Of a stretch of DNA of 64,000 bases, positions 54,165 through 62,702 are shown one piece after another (within the stretch, counting starts at the first letter, position 1; each line of letters begins with the position of its first letter). The DNA is from Novosphingobium sediminis (GTDB lineage: Bacteria; Pseudomonadota; Alphaproteobacteria; Sphingomonadales; Sphingomonadaceae). The notes beneath the pieces were generated by a model. It did no database searches. It was not told the origin of the DNA and saw only the letters and a list, made by a program, of their open reading frames with translations. Made by a program: the position numbers and the translations under genes. The stretch is from assembly GCF_007991615.1 (NCBI RefSeq), contig NZ_BJYR01000018.1:124001-188000 (forward strand). The letters are read 5' to 3'.

Positions 54165-55598
54165 ATGAAAGCAGCCTCGCCCTCGTCATACGACGAGATG
54201 TTCACCGCCGATGGTGCGGTGCGCCCGGCCTATCGCGGCTACAACGAGTGGTACGCCCAGCAACCGGCAGACCTGCTCCGCCGCAAGGGAACCGAGGCAG
54301 AGGCCTTCTTCCGCCGCACCGGCATCACCTTCAACGTCTATGGCAGCGAGGACGCCGAGGAGCGTCTGATCCCGTTCGACATGGTGCCGCGCATCATCAC
54401 CGCGCACCAGTGGCGCCGCCTCTCGCGCGGGATCGAGCAGCGTGTGCGGGCGCTCAATGCGTTCCTGCATGATCTTTACCATCGTCAGGAAATCGTCCGT
54501 TCGGGACGCCTGCCCGCGCGGCTGCTTGAAAAGAACCCGGCCTTCCTGCCCCAGATGGTCGGCTTCACGCCGCCGGGCGGGGTTTACACCCATATCGTCG
54601 GCATCGATCTCGTCCGCACGGGCGAGGACGAGTTCATGGTGCTCGAAGACAACGCGCGCACGCCCTCGGGGGTCTCCTACATGCTGGAGAACCGCGAGAC
54701 GATGATGGCGATGTTCCCCGAATTGTTCACCCGCGTCCGCGTGCGGGAGGTTTCGGACTATCCCCGCCGCCTTGCTCGCAGCCTTGCCGCCTGCCTGCCG
54801 CCTGCCGCGAAGGGCCACCAGCCGGTCGTCGCGGTGCTCACGCCGGGCATCTACAATTCCGCCTATTTCGAACATGCGTTTCTGGCAGATCAGATGGGCG
54901 CCGAGCTCGTCGAAGGCAGCGATCTGCGTATCGAGAACGGCCGCATCGCGATGCGCACCACGCAGGGCTACCAGCCGATCGACGTGCTCTACCGGCGGGT
55001 CGACGATGATTATCTCGATCCGCTCACCTTCAATCCGGAAAGCCAGCTCGGCGTTTCGGGCATCATGGACGTCTACCGCGCAGGTGGCATCACCATTGCC
55101 AATGCGCCGGGCACCGGCATCGCCGACGACAAGGCGATCTACTCGTTCATGCCGGAAATCGTCGAATTCTACACCGGCGAGAAGCCGATCCTGCAGAACG
55201 TCCCCACCTGGCGCTGCTCCGAACCGGACGCGCTGAAATACGTGCTCGAACACCTTTCGGAGCTTGTGGTGAAGGAAGTCCACGGCTCGGGCGGCTATGG
55301 CATGTTGATCGGGCCGACCTCGTCGAAGAAGGAAATCGCCGCCTTCGCCGCCAAGCTTGCCGCGCGCCCGCACAACTACATCGCGCAGCCGACGCTTTCG
55401 CTCTCCACCGTCCCCATCCTCAGCCGCGCCGGGCTCACCCCGCGCCATGTGGACCTGCGGCCCTTCGTGCTGGTTTCCCCCGCCGGGATCGACATCACGC
55501 CCGGCGGCCTCACGCGCGTCGCGCTCAAGAAGGGCTCGCTGGTGGTGAACTCGTCGCAAGGCGGGGGCACCAAGGATAGCTGGGTACTGGACGACTGA
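54165..55598 (+). CDS. Circularly permuted ATP-grasp protein of the Anbu operon
   Basis: A 477-residue protein of the circularly permuted ATP-grasp type (DUF404/DUF407). Segments MVGFTPPGGVYTHIVGIDLVR, EFMVLEDNARTPSGVSYMLENRE and VKEVHGSGGYGMLIGPTSSKKEI carry the expected ATP/Mg-binding residues. FVLVSPAGIDITPGGLTRVAL is near the C-terminus. ATP-grasp enzymes join a carboxylate to an amine, so it is a candidate peptide or glutamate/amino-acid ligase. The frame extends upstream, but ATG 54165 gives the family start. It is first in a four-gene operon ending with the proteasome-like Anbu. Confidence 0.92.
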   Translation: MKAASPSSYDEMFTADGAVRPAYRGYNEWYAQQPADLLRRKGTEAEAFFRRTGITFNVYGSEDAEERLIPFDMVPRIITAHQWRRLSRGIEQRVRALNAFLHDLYHRQEIVRSGRLPARLLEKNPAFLPQMVGFTPPGGVYTHIVGIDLVRTGEDEFMVLEDNARTPSGVSYMLENRETMMAMFPELFTRVRVREVSDYPRRLARSLAACLPPAAKGHQPVVAVLTPGIYNSAYFEHAFLADQMGAELVEGSDLRIENGRIAMRTTQGYQPIDVLYRRVDDDYLDPLTFNPESQLGVSGIMDVYRAGGITIANAPGTGIADDKAIYSFMPEIVEFYTGEKPILQNVPTWRCSEPDALKYVLEHLSELVVKEVHGSGGYGMLIGPTSSKKEIAAFAAKLAARPHNYIAQPTLSLSTVPILSRAGLTPRHVDLRPFVLVSPAGIDITPGGLTRVALKKGSLVVNSSQGGGTKDSWVLDD

Positions 55599-55614
55599 TG
55601 GCCGAGGTGTTCCC

Positions 55615-56562
55615 ATGCTAGGCCGCAGCGCAAACGGCATCTTCTGGCTGTTCCGCAATCTTGAGCGGGCGGAAAACACCGCGCGCCTGATCGAGGCCGG
55701 CTTCCGCATGGCGCTGACCCGCGAGGCCTGCGATGCGAGCGACGAGTGGCGCTCGGTCATCGTCACACTCGGCCTGCGCGGGCTCTACGAAGCGAAGTTC
55801 GGCACCGATTACGCCGGGCCGAACGTCATCAACTTCATCCTGCGCGACAAGGACAATCCCGGCAACGTCCTCACCATGTGCGAACTTGCCCGCACCAACG
55901 CGCGCATGGTCCGCGCCGGGATCACGCGTGAGGTGTGGGAATCGGTCAACGATAATTGGCTGCGCATGCGCGATCTGTTGGCGCGCCCGGTCACCGAAAC
56001 CCGCCTCGGCGATGTGCTTGATTCTCTCCGCCGCCAATCGACGCAGGTGCGCGGTGCGATGGAAGGCACGATGCTGCGCAACGAGATCTACAATTTCGCG
56101 CGGATCGGCAGCTTCATCGAGCGCGCCGACAACACCGCACGCATCCTCGATGTGAAGTATTACGTGCTGCTGCCTTCGATCTCCTATGTCGGTTCCAGCC
56201 TTGATAACGTGCAGTGGGAGAACGTGCTGCGCAGCCTTGCCGGTGAGCGCGCCTACCGCTGGCTCAATGCAGGCCGCATGGAAGCGCGCGGCATTGCCGA
56301 GTTCCTCATTCTCGACAGCCGGTTCCCGCGCAGCCTTGCGTTCTGCTACGGCAAGCTGCGTTCGAACCTTGAGCACCTTGCACGCGAGTATGGCAGCGAG
56401 ACCGATGCCCATGCCATCTTGCGTGAGGCGGACTGCGACCTGCACAGCACCACGATCGACGCTATCTTCGAGCAGGGCCTGCACGAATACATCGCGCAGT
56501 TCATCAACCGGAACACCCGGCTCGCCAATCAGATCCAGTACGACTATCGCTTTATCGACTAA
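55615..56562 (+). CDS. Alpha-E domain protein of the Anbu operon
   Basis: A 315-residue all-helical alpha-E protein (DUF403). It shows the family features MLGRSANGIFWLFRNLERAENTARLIEAGFRM at the N-terminus, EIYNFARIGSFIERADNTARILDVKYYVLL in the middle and a C-terminal helix array. No catalytic site is known; it partners ATP-grasp and transglutaminase proteins in many bacteria. It starts 16 bases after the ATP-grasp stop, and the transglutaminase gene begins 29 bases after its end. Two ERAxNTAR repeats suggest internal duplication. Confidence 0.93.
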   Translation: MLGRSANGIFWLFRNLERAENTARLIEAGFRMALTREACDASDEWRSVIVTLGLRGLYEAKFGTDYAGPNVINFILRDKDNPGNVLTMCELARTNARMVRAGITREVWESVNDNWLRMRDLLARPVTETRLGDVLDSLRRQSTQVRGAMEGTMLRNEIYNFARIGSFIERADNTARILDVKYYVLLPSISYVGSSLDNVQWENVLRSLAGERAYRWLNAGRMEARGIAEFLILDSRFPRSLAFCYGKLRSNLEHLAREYGSETDAHAILREADCDLHSTTIDAIFEQGLHEYIAQFINRNTRLANQIQYDYRFID

Positions 56563-56591
56563 ACCTTTTCGGGATTGAGGGAATTTCGCGC

Positions 56592-57404
56592 TTGCGGCTC
56601 TGGGTTGATCATACCACGCACTACTCGTTTTCCGCCCCTGCCGCGCGCGGGCTGCAGCGCCTGCGCCTTACGCCCAAGACGAGCGCGGGGCAGTCGATCG
56701 CCGAGTGGAAAATCGGCCTTGAAGGCGCGCGCAAGGAAGTCGAGTACGACGACGAGAACGCCAACCACGTCACCCTGATCGCGTTCGAGCCGGGCGTTAC
56801 CGAAGTGACGATCCGCTGCGAAGGCGTTGTCGATACCAACGACAACTCCGGCATTGTCGGCAACCACGCCGGCTATCTCCCGCTCTGGCACTTCCGCCAG
56901 CCGACCGAACTGACCAGCACCGGGCCGCGCGTGCGCTCGCTCCTCTCGGGCCTTGCGGGCAAGCAGGATACGCTGGAGAAGCTCCACGCGCTTTCGGCGC
57001 TCATTCGCGGCGCCGTGGAGTATGCATCGGGCCATACCGATACGGCGAGCAACGCCGAAGCCGTGCTCGCGGCGGGGCACGGCGTGTGCCAGGATCATGC
57101 CCACGTGTTCATCGCCGCTGCCCGCGCGCTCGGCGTGCCCGCGCGCTACGTCAGCGGCTACCTGATGATGAACGACCGCGTCGAACAGGACGCCGGCCAC
57201 GCCTGGGCCGAAGCGATGGTCGATGGGCTCGGTTGGGTGGGCTTCGATGTTTCCAACGGCATCTGCCCCGATCCGCACTATGTCCGCGTTGCCACGGGCC
57301 GGGACTACCGTGACGCCGCGCCGATCACCGGTATCCGCTATGGGGCGTATGACGAAACGTTGCACGTGAAGCTTGCCGTTGCCCAGCAGCGTGTGGAACA
57401 GTGA
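56592..57404 (+). CDS. Transglutaminase-like protein of the Anbu operon
   Basis: A 270-residue transglutaminase-fold protein with an N-terminal beta domain (MRLWVDHTTHYSF...LRLTPKTSAGQSI) and a papain-like catalytic domain. The likely triad is Cys166 (GHGVCQDHAH), His203 (DAGHAWAEA) and Asp219 (GFDVSNG). Such bacterial proteins may act as peptidases or amide-forming enzymes. The start is TTG at 56592, with GAGGG about 10 bases ahead, because no ATG gives the conserved N-terminus. Its stop overlaps into the leader of the Anbu gene; ends are 36 bases apart from the Anbu ATG. Confidence 0.92.
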   Translation: MRLWVDHTTHYSFSAPAARGLQRLRLTPKTSAGQSIAEWKIGLEGARKEVEYDDENANHVTLIAFEPGVTEVTIRCEGVVDTNDNSGIVGNHAGYLPLWHFRQPTELTSTGPRVRSLLSGLAGKQDTLEKLHALSALIRGAVEYASGHTDTASNAEAVLAAGHGVCQDHAHVFIAAARALGVPARYVSGYLMMNDRVEQDAGHAWAEAMVDGLGWVGFDVSNGICPDPHYVRVATGRDYRDAAPITGIRYGAYDETLHVKLAVAQQRVEQ

Positions 57405-57439
57405 ACCCGCGCACGAGTCCGGATAAGGAAGCAGGGCCG

Positions 57440-58180
57440 ATGACGTATTGTGTGGGGATGGTGCTCGACAAGGGCCTGGTGCTGATGAGCGATACCCGCA
57501 CGAATTCGGGTGTCGACAATATCTCCACCTTCCGGAAGATGTTCAGCTGGTCGGTGCCGGGCGAACGGATCATCTCGATCATGACCGCGGGCAATCTCGC
57601 GACCACGCAAGCGGTCATCAGTCAGCTGGAGGAACGCACCAAGGCGCCGGTTGAGCGCCGGCCCTCGATCCTCGAAGCGCCGACGATGTTCCAGATCGCG
57701 ACGATCGTCGGCCATCTGCTGCGCGATGTAATCGAAGGGCGGCAGGATGCCGGGATGCAGGGAGAAGGCCCGCGCTTCACCGCCTCGATGATCGTGGCGG
57801 GTCAGATCAAGGACATGGAGCCGCGCCTTTTCCTGATCTACCCCGAAGGCAATTTCATCGAAGCCTCGTTCGATACGCCCTTCTTCCAGATCGGTGAGAC
57901 CAAGTACGGCCGACCGATCCTCGTGCGCGGCTATGACAAGGGCATGAGCTTCGAGGACGCGGTCAAGCTCCTCATGGTCTCGTTCGATTCGACGCTGGCC
58001 GCCAATCTCTCGGTCGGCCTGCCGTTCGATCTCATGGTGATCGAACGCGACAAGTTCGAGCCACTCCACCAGAAGCGCATCACGGCTGAAGATCCCTTCT
58101 TCAAGCTGATCTCGTCGAGTTGGGGCGAGGCGCTGCGTTCGGCGTTCTATTCGCTGCCGGATTACGCCTTCGACGATTAG
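57440..58180 (+). CDS. Anbu, bacterial proteasome homologue (BPH-type peptidase)
   Basis: A 246-residue Ntn-hydrolase-fold protein of the Anbu family, homologous to proteasome beta subunits and HslV. ATG at 57440 gives MTYCVGMVLDKGLVLMSDTR. After removal of Met the nucleophile Thr would be residue 1, with Asp17 (SDTRTN) and Lys32 (TFRKMF) at positions matching the proteasome Thr1/Asp17/Lys33 triad. No pre-sequence is present, so autocatalytic processing is not needed. Anbu has been described as ring- or helix-forming, with little or no demonstrated peptidase activity. It ends a four-gene operon with ATP-grasp, alpha-E and transglutaminase genes. Confidence 0.93.
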   Translation: MTYCVGMVLDKGLVLMSDTRTNSGVDNISTFRKMFSWSVPGERIISIMTAGNLATTQAVISQLEERTKAPVERRPSILEAPTMFQIATIVGHLLRDVIEGRQDAGMQGEGPRFTASMIVAGQIKDMEPRLFLIYPEGNFIEASFDTPFFQIGETKYGRPILVRGYDKGMSFEDAVKLLMVSFDSTLAANLSVGLPFDLMVIERDKFEPLHQKRITAEDPFFKLISSSWGEALRSAFYSLPDYAFDD

Positions 58181-58414
58181 GGGCGCCCGGCGCGACATCG
58201 TTAACGCAGTGCCAGTCCTAAGGAGAACCCCTTATCCAAATGGGTTCATTCTGCGGGGTGCGCCGAAGGAGCGATACTAAGCACCATTGCGTCCATTACG
58301 GAGAATAATTCCCTTAGGAAATGGCGTAGATAGCGGCGTGTGGCCCCTGTTGTGGGTTCAGAACGAAACTAACCTCGTTGGCGCAAGGGGCGGGGATCAT
58401 GGTTTGGTTAACCC
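58181..58414 (+). other. Untranslated 234-base gap, leader of the atypical regulator
   Basis: No open frame of note occurs here. The region is less GC-rich than its neighbours and ends in AACCC before the ATG of the regulator. CCTAAGG (58217-58223) and CCTTAGG (58312-58318) are exact complements 88 bases apart. Promoters for the regulator should lie here; I cannot place -35/-10 boxes reliably. Confidence 0.4.
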
Positions 58415-59035
58415 ATGATCGAACGCGTCACCCTCCATATCCTCGATAGCGACTCAGCCCGCAGGGCCCAACTCGCTCGTCTCGCATTTGCCGCAGGGCA
58501 TCATGCGGAAATCTACGCCCACGCGGATGAGCTTTTGAGCCATGCGCCGTCGGGCGGCCTTGTCCTTGCGCAGGATGAGCCGGTGGGCGAGGGGATATCC
58601 AACCTCGTCGCGGCCATGATGCGCGCCGGGCAGTGGCTCCCGATCATCGCGATTGCTGAGGCGCCGACGATCGACGCGGTGGTCTCGGGGATCAAGGCCG
58701 GTGCGCTGGACTACCTCACAGTGCCCGAACAGATCGCCCCTCTTAACGAAGCCGTGGCCCGCAGCGCGCGCGAAGCCGATACCCAGCGCCTGCAGCGCGC
58801 CCGCGCTGCCGAAGCCCGCCAGCGCATCAGCCGCCTCTCGATGAGGGAGCGCGAAGTGCTCGACCGGCTGGCCGAAGGATGCAGTAACAAGGCCATCGCG
58901 CGCGAACTGGAAATCAGCCCGCGCACCGTGGAAATCCACCGCATGAAGATGATGGGCAAACTCGGCGCGCGCCATGCTGCCGAAGCGGTGCGCCTGCGCA
59001 TCGAAGCGACCGGTCTGGGCGGTCTCGCCGCCTGA
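58415..59035 (+). CDS. LuxR/FixJ-type regulator with degenerate receiver domain
   Basis: A 206-residue protein with a receiver-like N-terminal domain (about 1-120) and a LuxR-type helix-turn-helix (LSMREREVLDRLAEGCSNKAIARELEISPRTVEIHRMKMMGKL). The receiver lacks its phosphorylation residues. The acceptor-Asp position in GLVLAQDEP aligns to Ala (an Asp two residues later is out of register), the conserved Thr/Ser is Ala (IAIAEAP), and the Lys is Val (DYLTVPEQ). It therefore probably acts without phosphorylation or through an unconventional signal. It stands alone, just downstream of the Anbu operon. Confidence 0.85.
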   Translation: MIERVTLHILDSDSARRAQLARLAFAAGHHAEIYAHADELLSHAPSGGLVLAQDEPVGEGISNLVAAMMRAGQWLPIIAIAEAPTIDAVVSGIKAGALDYLTVPEQIAPLNEAVARSAREADTQRLQRARAAEARQRISRLSMREREVLDRLAEGCSNKAIARELEISPRTVEIHRMKMMGKLGARHAAEAVRLRIEATGLGGLAA

Positions 59036-59069
59036 AGGTTGGGGCAGGGGCTGGGCCTTCAGTTCCTGC

Positions 59070-59741
59070 TCAGTGGCAGAAGGGCTTTCCACCGCCGACT
59101 TCGAGGTGGAAGTGATCGCGGTGCGCGGCATTGTATTGCGGGGTTAACACAGTCCCGAAGCGCTTGCAGGCGCTGTCCCGGATCGTCGCGAGGAAGGCGC
59201 GGATCTGCGGGTCTTCGCTGTCCCAATCGCGCAGCACGGTGATGCGCCGACCATCGGCCAGCACGAAGCCGCTGACGTCGACGGCATTTGCGCTGGCGTG
59301 GCCGCTAAGGCGGCTGGTGCCCGCGACGTTGCGGCACGAATAGCTGCCCATCGTTTCGATTCGCGCCAGCGGACTGCCAAGGATCGCCTTGGCCGCGCGG
59401 TCCACGCCGAAGCGGGCCCAACCGGAAATGGTGTTGGCCAATGGGCAGGTAACGGGGCCGAGGTTCGAGATTTCCAGCATCCCGCTGTCGCTGCGCAGCG
59501 ATGCCAGTCGCACCGCGCCGACCGCAGAACAGCCTGCGCCGTAATACTGGTCCGGCAAGGGAGTGAAGTTTGCGTAGGACTGGCTGAGATTGGCGAGGCA
59601 CAGCCGCCCTTCCGGCGCGATCGGCGGATTCCACGTGGTCGCGCTGCGCGCCGGCCGCGGGGCTGGCTCGTATGAGCTGGCACACCCGGCAAGCAGCACC
59701 GGAAGCGTAAGCGCAAGCGTGAGAGCTAGCGGTCGGACCAT
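59070..59741 (-). CDS. Extensin-like (peptidase-fold) lipoprotein
   Basis: A 223-residue predicted lipoprotein: LALTLPVLLAGCASS gives the lipobox Cys20. The C-terminal domain is of the bacterial extensin-like type with SGHASANAVDVSGFVLADGR and AAHRDHFHLEVG, the His/Asp and HxH pattern of LAS-type metallopeptidases (VanY/MepA-like). Cell-wall (peptidoglycan) hydrolysis is plausible but unproven. It is divergent from serC. Confidence 0.85.
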   Translation of the reverse strand: MVRPLALTLALTLPVLLAGCASSYEPAPRPARSATTWNPPIAPEGRLCLANLSQSYANFTPLPDQYYGAGCSAVGAVRLASLRSDSGMLEISNLGPVTCPLANTISGWARFGVDRAAKAILGSPLARIETMGSYSCRNVAGTSRLSGHASANAVDVSGFVLADGRRITVLRDWDSEDPQIRAFLATIRDSACKRFGTVLTPQYNAAHRDHFHLEVGGGKPFCH

Positions 59742-59857
59742 GCGGGCATTGTGCCGCGTCCTTGGTTAATTTGCGATTAGGATCGCGCTTAAGGGAAGCC
59801 CTGCTGCGATGACAGGTTGACACATCCCCCCCTGCCACTATGCACGGCGCCGGGCCA

Positions 59858-59900
59858 CGCGGTCCCAACGCCGCGCGTGCTCTCTGCAAGGAGAGACTAC
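59858..59900 (+). promoter_or_regulatory. Candidate structured serC leader (two hairpins, SD partly occluded)
   Basis: Two tandem hairpins lie directly before serC. CGCGG (59858-59862) pairs with CCGCG (59871-59875). CTCTC (59880-59884) pairs with GAGAG (59891-59895), with the ribosome-binding AAGGAG (59888-59893) in its loop and 3' arm, seven bases from the ATG. A serC RNA motif has been reported upstream of alphaproteobacterial serC genes; this could be a member. Fit to the published consensus was not tested. Confidence 0.45.
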
Positions 59901-61037
59901 ATGACTGCTTCGCTTCCCGCGCGCAAACCTGCGCGTCCTCACTTCTCGTCCGGCCCCTGCGCCAAGCCGCCCGGATACGATCCCGCCAAACTCGCCACCG
60001 AAGTGCTCGGGCGTTCGCATCGCTCGAAGATCGGCAAGACGCGCCTTCAGCTGTGCATCGATCTGATGCGCGAAGTGCTTCGCCTGCCGGATACGCACCG
60101 CATCGGCGTGGTTCCGGGTTCGGACACCGGCGCTTTTGAAATGGCGATGTGGACGATGCTGGGCGCCCGCGGCGTGACCACGCTGGCGTGGGAAAGCTTC
60201 GGTGAGGGCTGGGTTACCGACGCCGCCAAGCAGCTCAAGCTCGATCCCACGGTGATCCGCGCCGATTACGGCCAGCTGCCCGATCTCTCCGCCGTCAACT
60301 TTGCTGACGACGTGTTGTTCACCTGGAACGGCACCACCTCGGGCGTGCGCGTTCCGAACGGTGACTGGATCCCGGACGACCGCGAAGGCCTGACTTTCGC
60401 CGACGCCACCAGCGCGGTTTTCGCCTACGACATTCCGTGGGACAAGATCGACGTCGCCACCTTCTCCTGGCAGAAGGTGCTGGGCGGTGAAGGCGGCCAC
60501 GGCGTGCTGATCCTCGGCCCCCGCGCCGTCGAACGCCTTGAAACCTACACCCCCGCCTGGCCGCTCCCCAAGGTGTTCCGCCTCGTCTCCAAGGGCAAGC
60601 TCACCGAGGGCGTGTTCAAGGGCGAGACGATCAACACCCCGTCGATGCTCGCGGTCGAAGACGCGATCTTCGCGCTCGAATGGGCCAAGTCGCTCGGCGG
60701 CCTCGAAGGCCTCAAGGCGCGCTGCGCGGCCAATGCCGCCGCGCTCGACAAGCTGGTTTCCGAACGCAGCTGGCTCGGCCACCTCGCCGCCGATCCCGCC
60801 TCGCGCTCGATGACCTCGGTTTGCCTCACCGTCGAAGGCGCGGACGAAGCCCTCATCAAGGCCTTCGCTGGCCTGCTCGAGAAGGCAGGCGCGGCCTATG
60901 ACGTTGCGGGCTACCGCGATGCCCCTCCGGGCCTGCGCATCTGGTGCGGCGCAACTGTCGATGCGGCAGATATCGCCGATCTCGGTCCGTGGCTCGATTG
61001 GGCCTGGGCTGAAGTCAAGGCTACCGCAGCCGCCTGA
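59901..61037 (+). CDS. serC: Phosphoserine aminotransferase
   Basis: A 378-residue PLP enzyme that converts 3-phosphohydroxypyruvate and glutamate to phosphoserine, and a related step in pyridoxal phosphate synthesis. It shows FSSGPCAKPPGYDP, HRSKIGKTRL, the GVVPGSDTGAFEMAMW segment and the PLP lysine in FSWQKVLGGEGGHG. The long form with this C-terminal part is typical of alphaproteobacteria. AAGGAGAG precedes ATG 59901. The gene is followed by serA 66 bases later, so both act in the same serine pathway. Confidence 0.96.
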   Translation: MTASLPARKPARPHFSSGPCAKPPGYDPAKLATEVLGRSHRSKIGKTRLQLCIDLMREVLRLPDTHRIGVVPGSDTGAFEMAMWTMLGARGVTTLAWESFGEGWVTDAAKQLKLDPTVIRADYGQLPDLSAVNFADDVLFTWNGTTSGVRVPNGDWIPDDREGLTFADATSAVFAYDIPWDKIDVATFSWQKVLGGEGGHGVLILGPRAVERLETYTPAWPLPKVFRLVSKGKLTEGVFKGETINTPSMLAVEDAIFALEWAKSLGGLEGLKARCAANAAALDKLVSERSWLGHLAADPASRSMTSVCLTVEGADEALIKAFAGLLEKAGAAYDVAGYRDAPPGLRIWCGATVDAADIADLGPWLDWAWAEVKATAAA

Positions 61038-61048
61038 TCTCCCGGCAC

Positions 61049-61066
61049 CCCCCGCTGCGGCGGGGG
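61049..61066. terminator. GC hairpin between serC and serA
   Basis: CCCCCGC (61049-61055) pairs exactly with GCGGGGG (61060-61066) around TGCG. No T-tract follows. It may reduce read-through or be a processing or mRNA stability element between serC and serA. Confidence 0.5.
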
Positions 61067-61103
61067 ATGGCCGTCTGCACCCCGATTCCCAAGGACATTT
61101 CCC

Positions 61104-62690
61104 ATGACCAAGCCACGCGTTCTCATTTCCGACAAGATGGATCCCAACGCCGCCCGCATTTTCGAAGAAAAGGGCTGCGACGTAGACGTCATCACCGGTG
61201 AAACCCCCGAACAGCTAATCGCCCGCATCGGCGAATATGATGGCCTCGCCATCCGCTCCTCGACCAAGGTGACCAAGGCGATCCTCGATGCCGCGACCAA
61301 CCTCAAGGTCATCGGCCGCGCCGGCATCGGCGTCGACAACGTCGATATCCCCTATGCCTCGGGCAAGGGCGTCGTCGTGATGAACACCCCGTTCGGCAAC
61401 TCGATCACCACCGCCGAACACGCCATCGCCCTCATGTTCGCGCTCGCCCGCCAGATCCCCGAAGCCAACGCGCAGACGCAGGCTGGCCTGTGGCCGAAGA
61501 ACGGCTTCATGGGCGTTGAAGTCACCGGCAAGACGCTCGGCCTGATCGGCGCGGGCAACATCGGCTCCATCGTCGCGAGCCGCGCGCTCGGCCTCAAGAT
61601 GAAGGTCGTTGCCTACGATCCCTTCCTCACGCCCGAACGCGCGATCGAGATGGGCGTCGAGAAGGCGGACCTCGATACGCTGCTCGCCAAGGCAGACTTC
61701 ATCACGCTGCACACCCCGCTCACCAGCGAGACGAAGAACATTCTCAGCCGCGAGAACCTCGGCAAGACCAAGAAGGGCGTGCGCATCATCAACTGCGCGC
61801 GCGGCGGCCTGATCGACGAAGCCGCGCTCAAGGACCTGATGGATGCCGGCCACATCGCCGGCGCCGCGCTCGACGTGTTCGAGACCGAGCCTGCCAAGGA
61901 ATCGCCGCTGTTCGGCACGCCGAACTTCATTTGCACCCCGCACCTCGGAGCCAGCACGACCGAAGCGCAAGTCAACGTCGCCCTTCAGGTCGCCGAGCAA
62001 ATGGCCGAATTCCTCACCACCGGCGGCGTGACGAACGCGCTCAACATGCCGAGCCTCTCGGCCGAAGAAGCGCCGAAGCTGAAGCCCTACATGGCACTTG
62101 CGGAACGTCTGGGCTCGCTGGTCGGCCAGCTCGCCCATGACAACCTGACCAAGATCGCCATCGAGGTGGAAGGCGCCGCCGCGCAGCTCAATCAGAAGCC
62201 GATCACCGGTGCCGTTCTGGCGGGCCTGATGAAGCAGTATTCGCAGACCGTGAACATGGTCAACGCGCCGTTCCTCGCCAAGGAGCGCGGGCTCGATGTT
62301 CGCGAGGTCCGTCACGACCGCGAAGGCATCTACCACACCATGGTCCGTGTTACCGTCGGCACCGCGCAGGGTGATCGCTCGGTCGCGGGCACGCTGTTCG
62401 GCAACGGCGATCCGCGCCTCGTCGAGATCTTCGGCATCGGCATCGAAGCCGATCTCGCGGGCGATATGCTCTACATCGTCAACACCGACGCGCCGGGTTT
62501 CATCGGCTCGATCGGTACGCTGCTGGGCAAGGCCGGGATCAACATCGGCACCTTCCACCTCGGCCGCCGCGAGGCCGGCGGTGAAGCCGTGCTGCTGCTC
62601 TCGGTCGATAGCCCGGTCACCGAAGCCGTGCTCGCCGAAGCCCGCACCGTGCCGGGCGTGCGCACCGTCCGCGCGCTGAAGTTCAGCTGA
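61104..62690 (+). CDS. serA: D-3-phosphoglycerate dehydrogenase
   Basis: A 528-residue enzyme, the first committed step of serine synthesis. Domains in order: substrate-binding halves around VIGRAGIGVDNVD, the NAD site GLIGAGNIGSIVASRALGLKMKVVAYDP, catalytic Arg in INCARGGLIDE, Glu in DVFETEPA and His in CTPHLGAST, then an allosteric substrate-binding domain and a C-terminal ACT domain (MLYIVNTDAPGFIGSIGTLLGKAGINIGTFHLGR). The long form suits feedback control by serine. It follows serC. Confidence 0.97.
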   Translation: MTKPRVLISDKMDPNAARIFEEKGCDVDVITGETPEQLIARIGEYDGLAIRSSTKVTKAILDAATNLKVIGRAGIGVDNVDIPYASGKGVVVMNTPFGNSITTAEHAIALMFALARQIPEANAQTQAGLWPKNGFMGVEVTGKTLGLIGAGNIGSIVASRALGLKMKVVAYDPFLTPERAIEMGVEKADLDTLLAKADFITLHTPLTSETKNILSRENLGKTKKGVRIINCARGGLIDEAALKDLMDAGHIAGAALDVFETEPAKESPLFGTPNFICTPHLGASTTEAQVNVALQVAEQMAEFLTTGGVTNALNMPSLSAEEAPKLKPYMALAERLGSLVGQLAHDNLTKIAIEVEGAAAQLNQKPITGAVLAGLMKQYSQTVNMVNAPFLAKERGLDVREVRHDREGIYHTMVRVTVGTAQGDRSVAGTLFGNGDPRLVEIFGIGIEADLAGDMLYIVNTDAPGFIGSIGTLLGKAGINIGTFHLGRREAGGEAVLLLSVDSPVTEAVLAEARTVPGVRTVRALKFS

Positions 62691-62702
62691 TCGGTAGCGT
62701 CT

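Noticed and set aside
58181..58414. Search for a small RNA or tRNA in the gap before the regulator
   Set aside because: No cloverleaf, no clear terminator and no strong promoter could be supported by eye.
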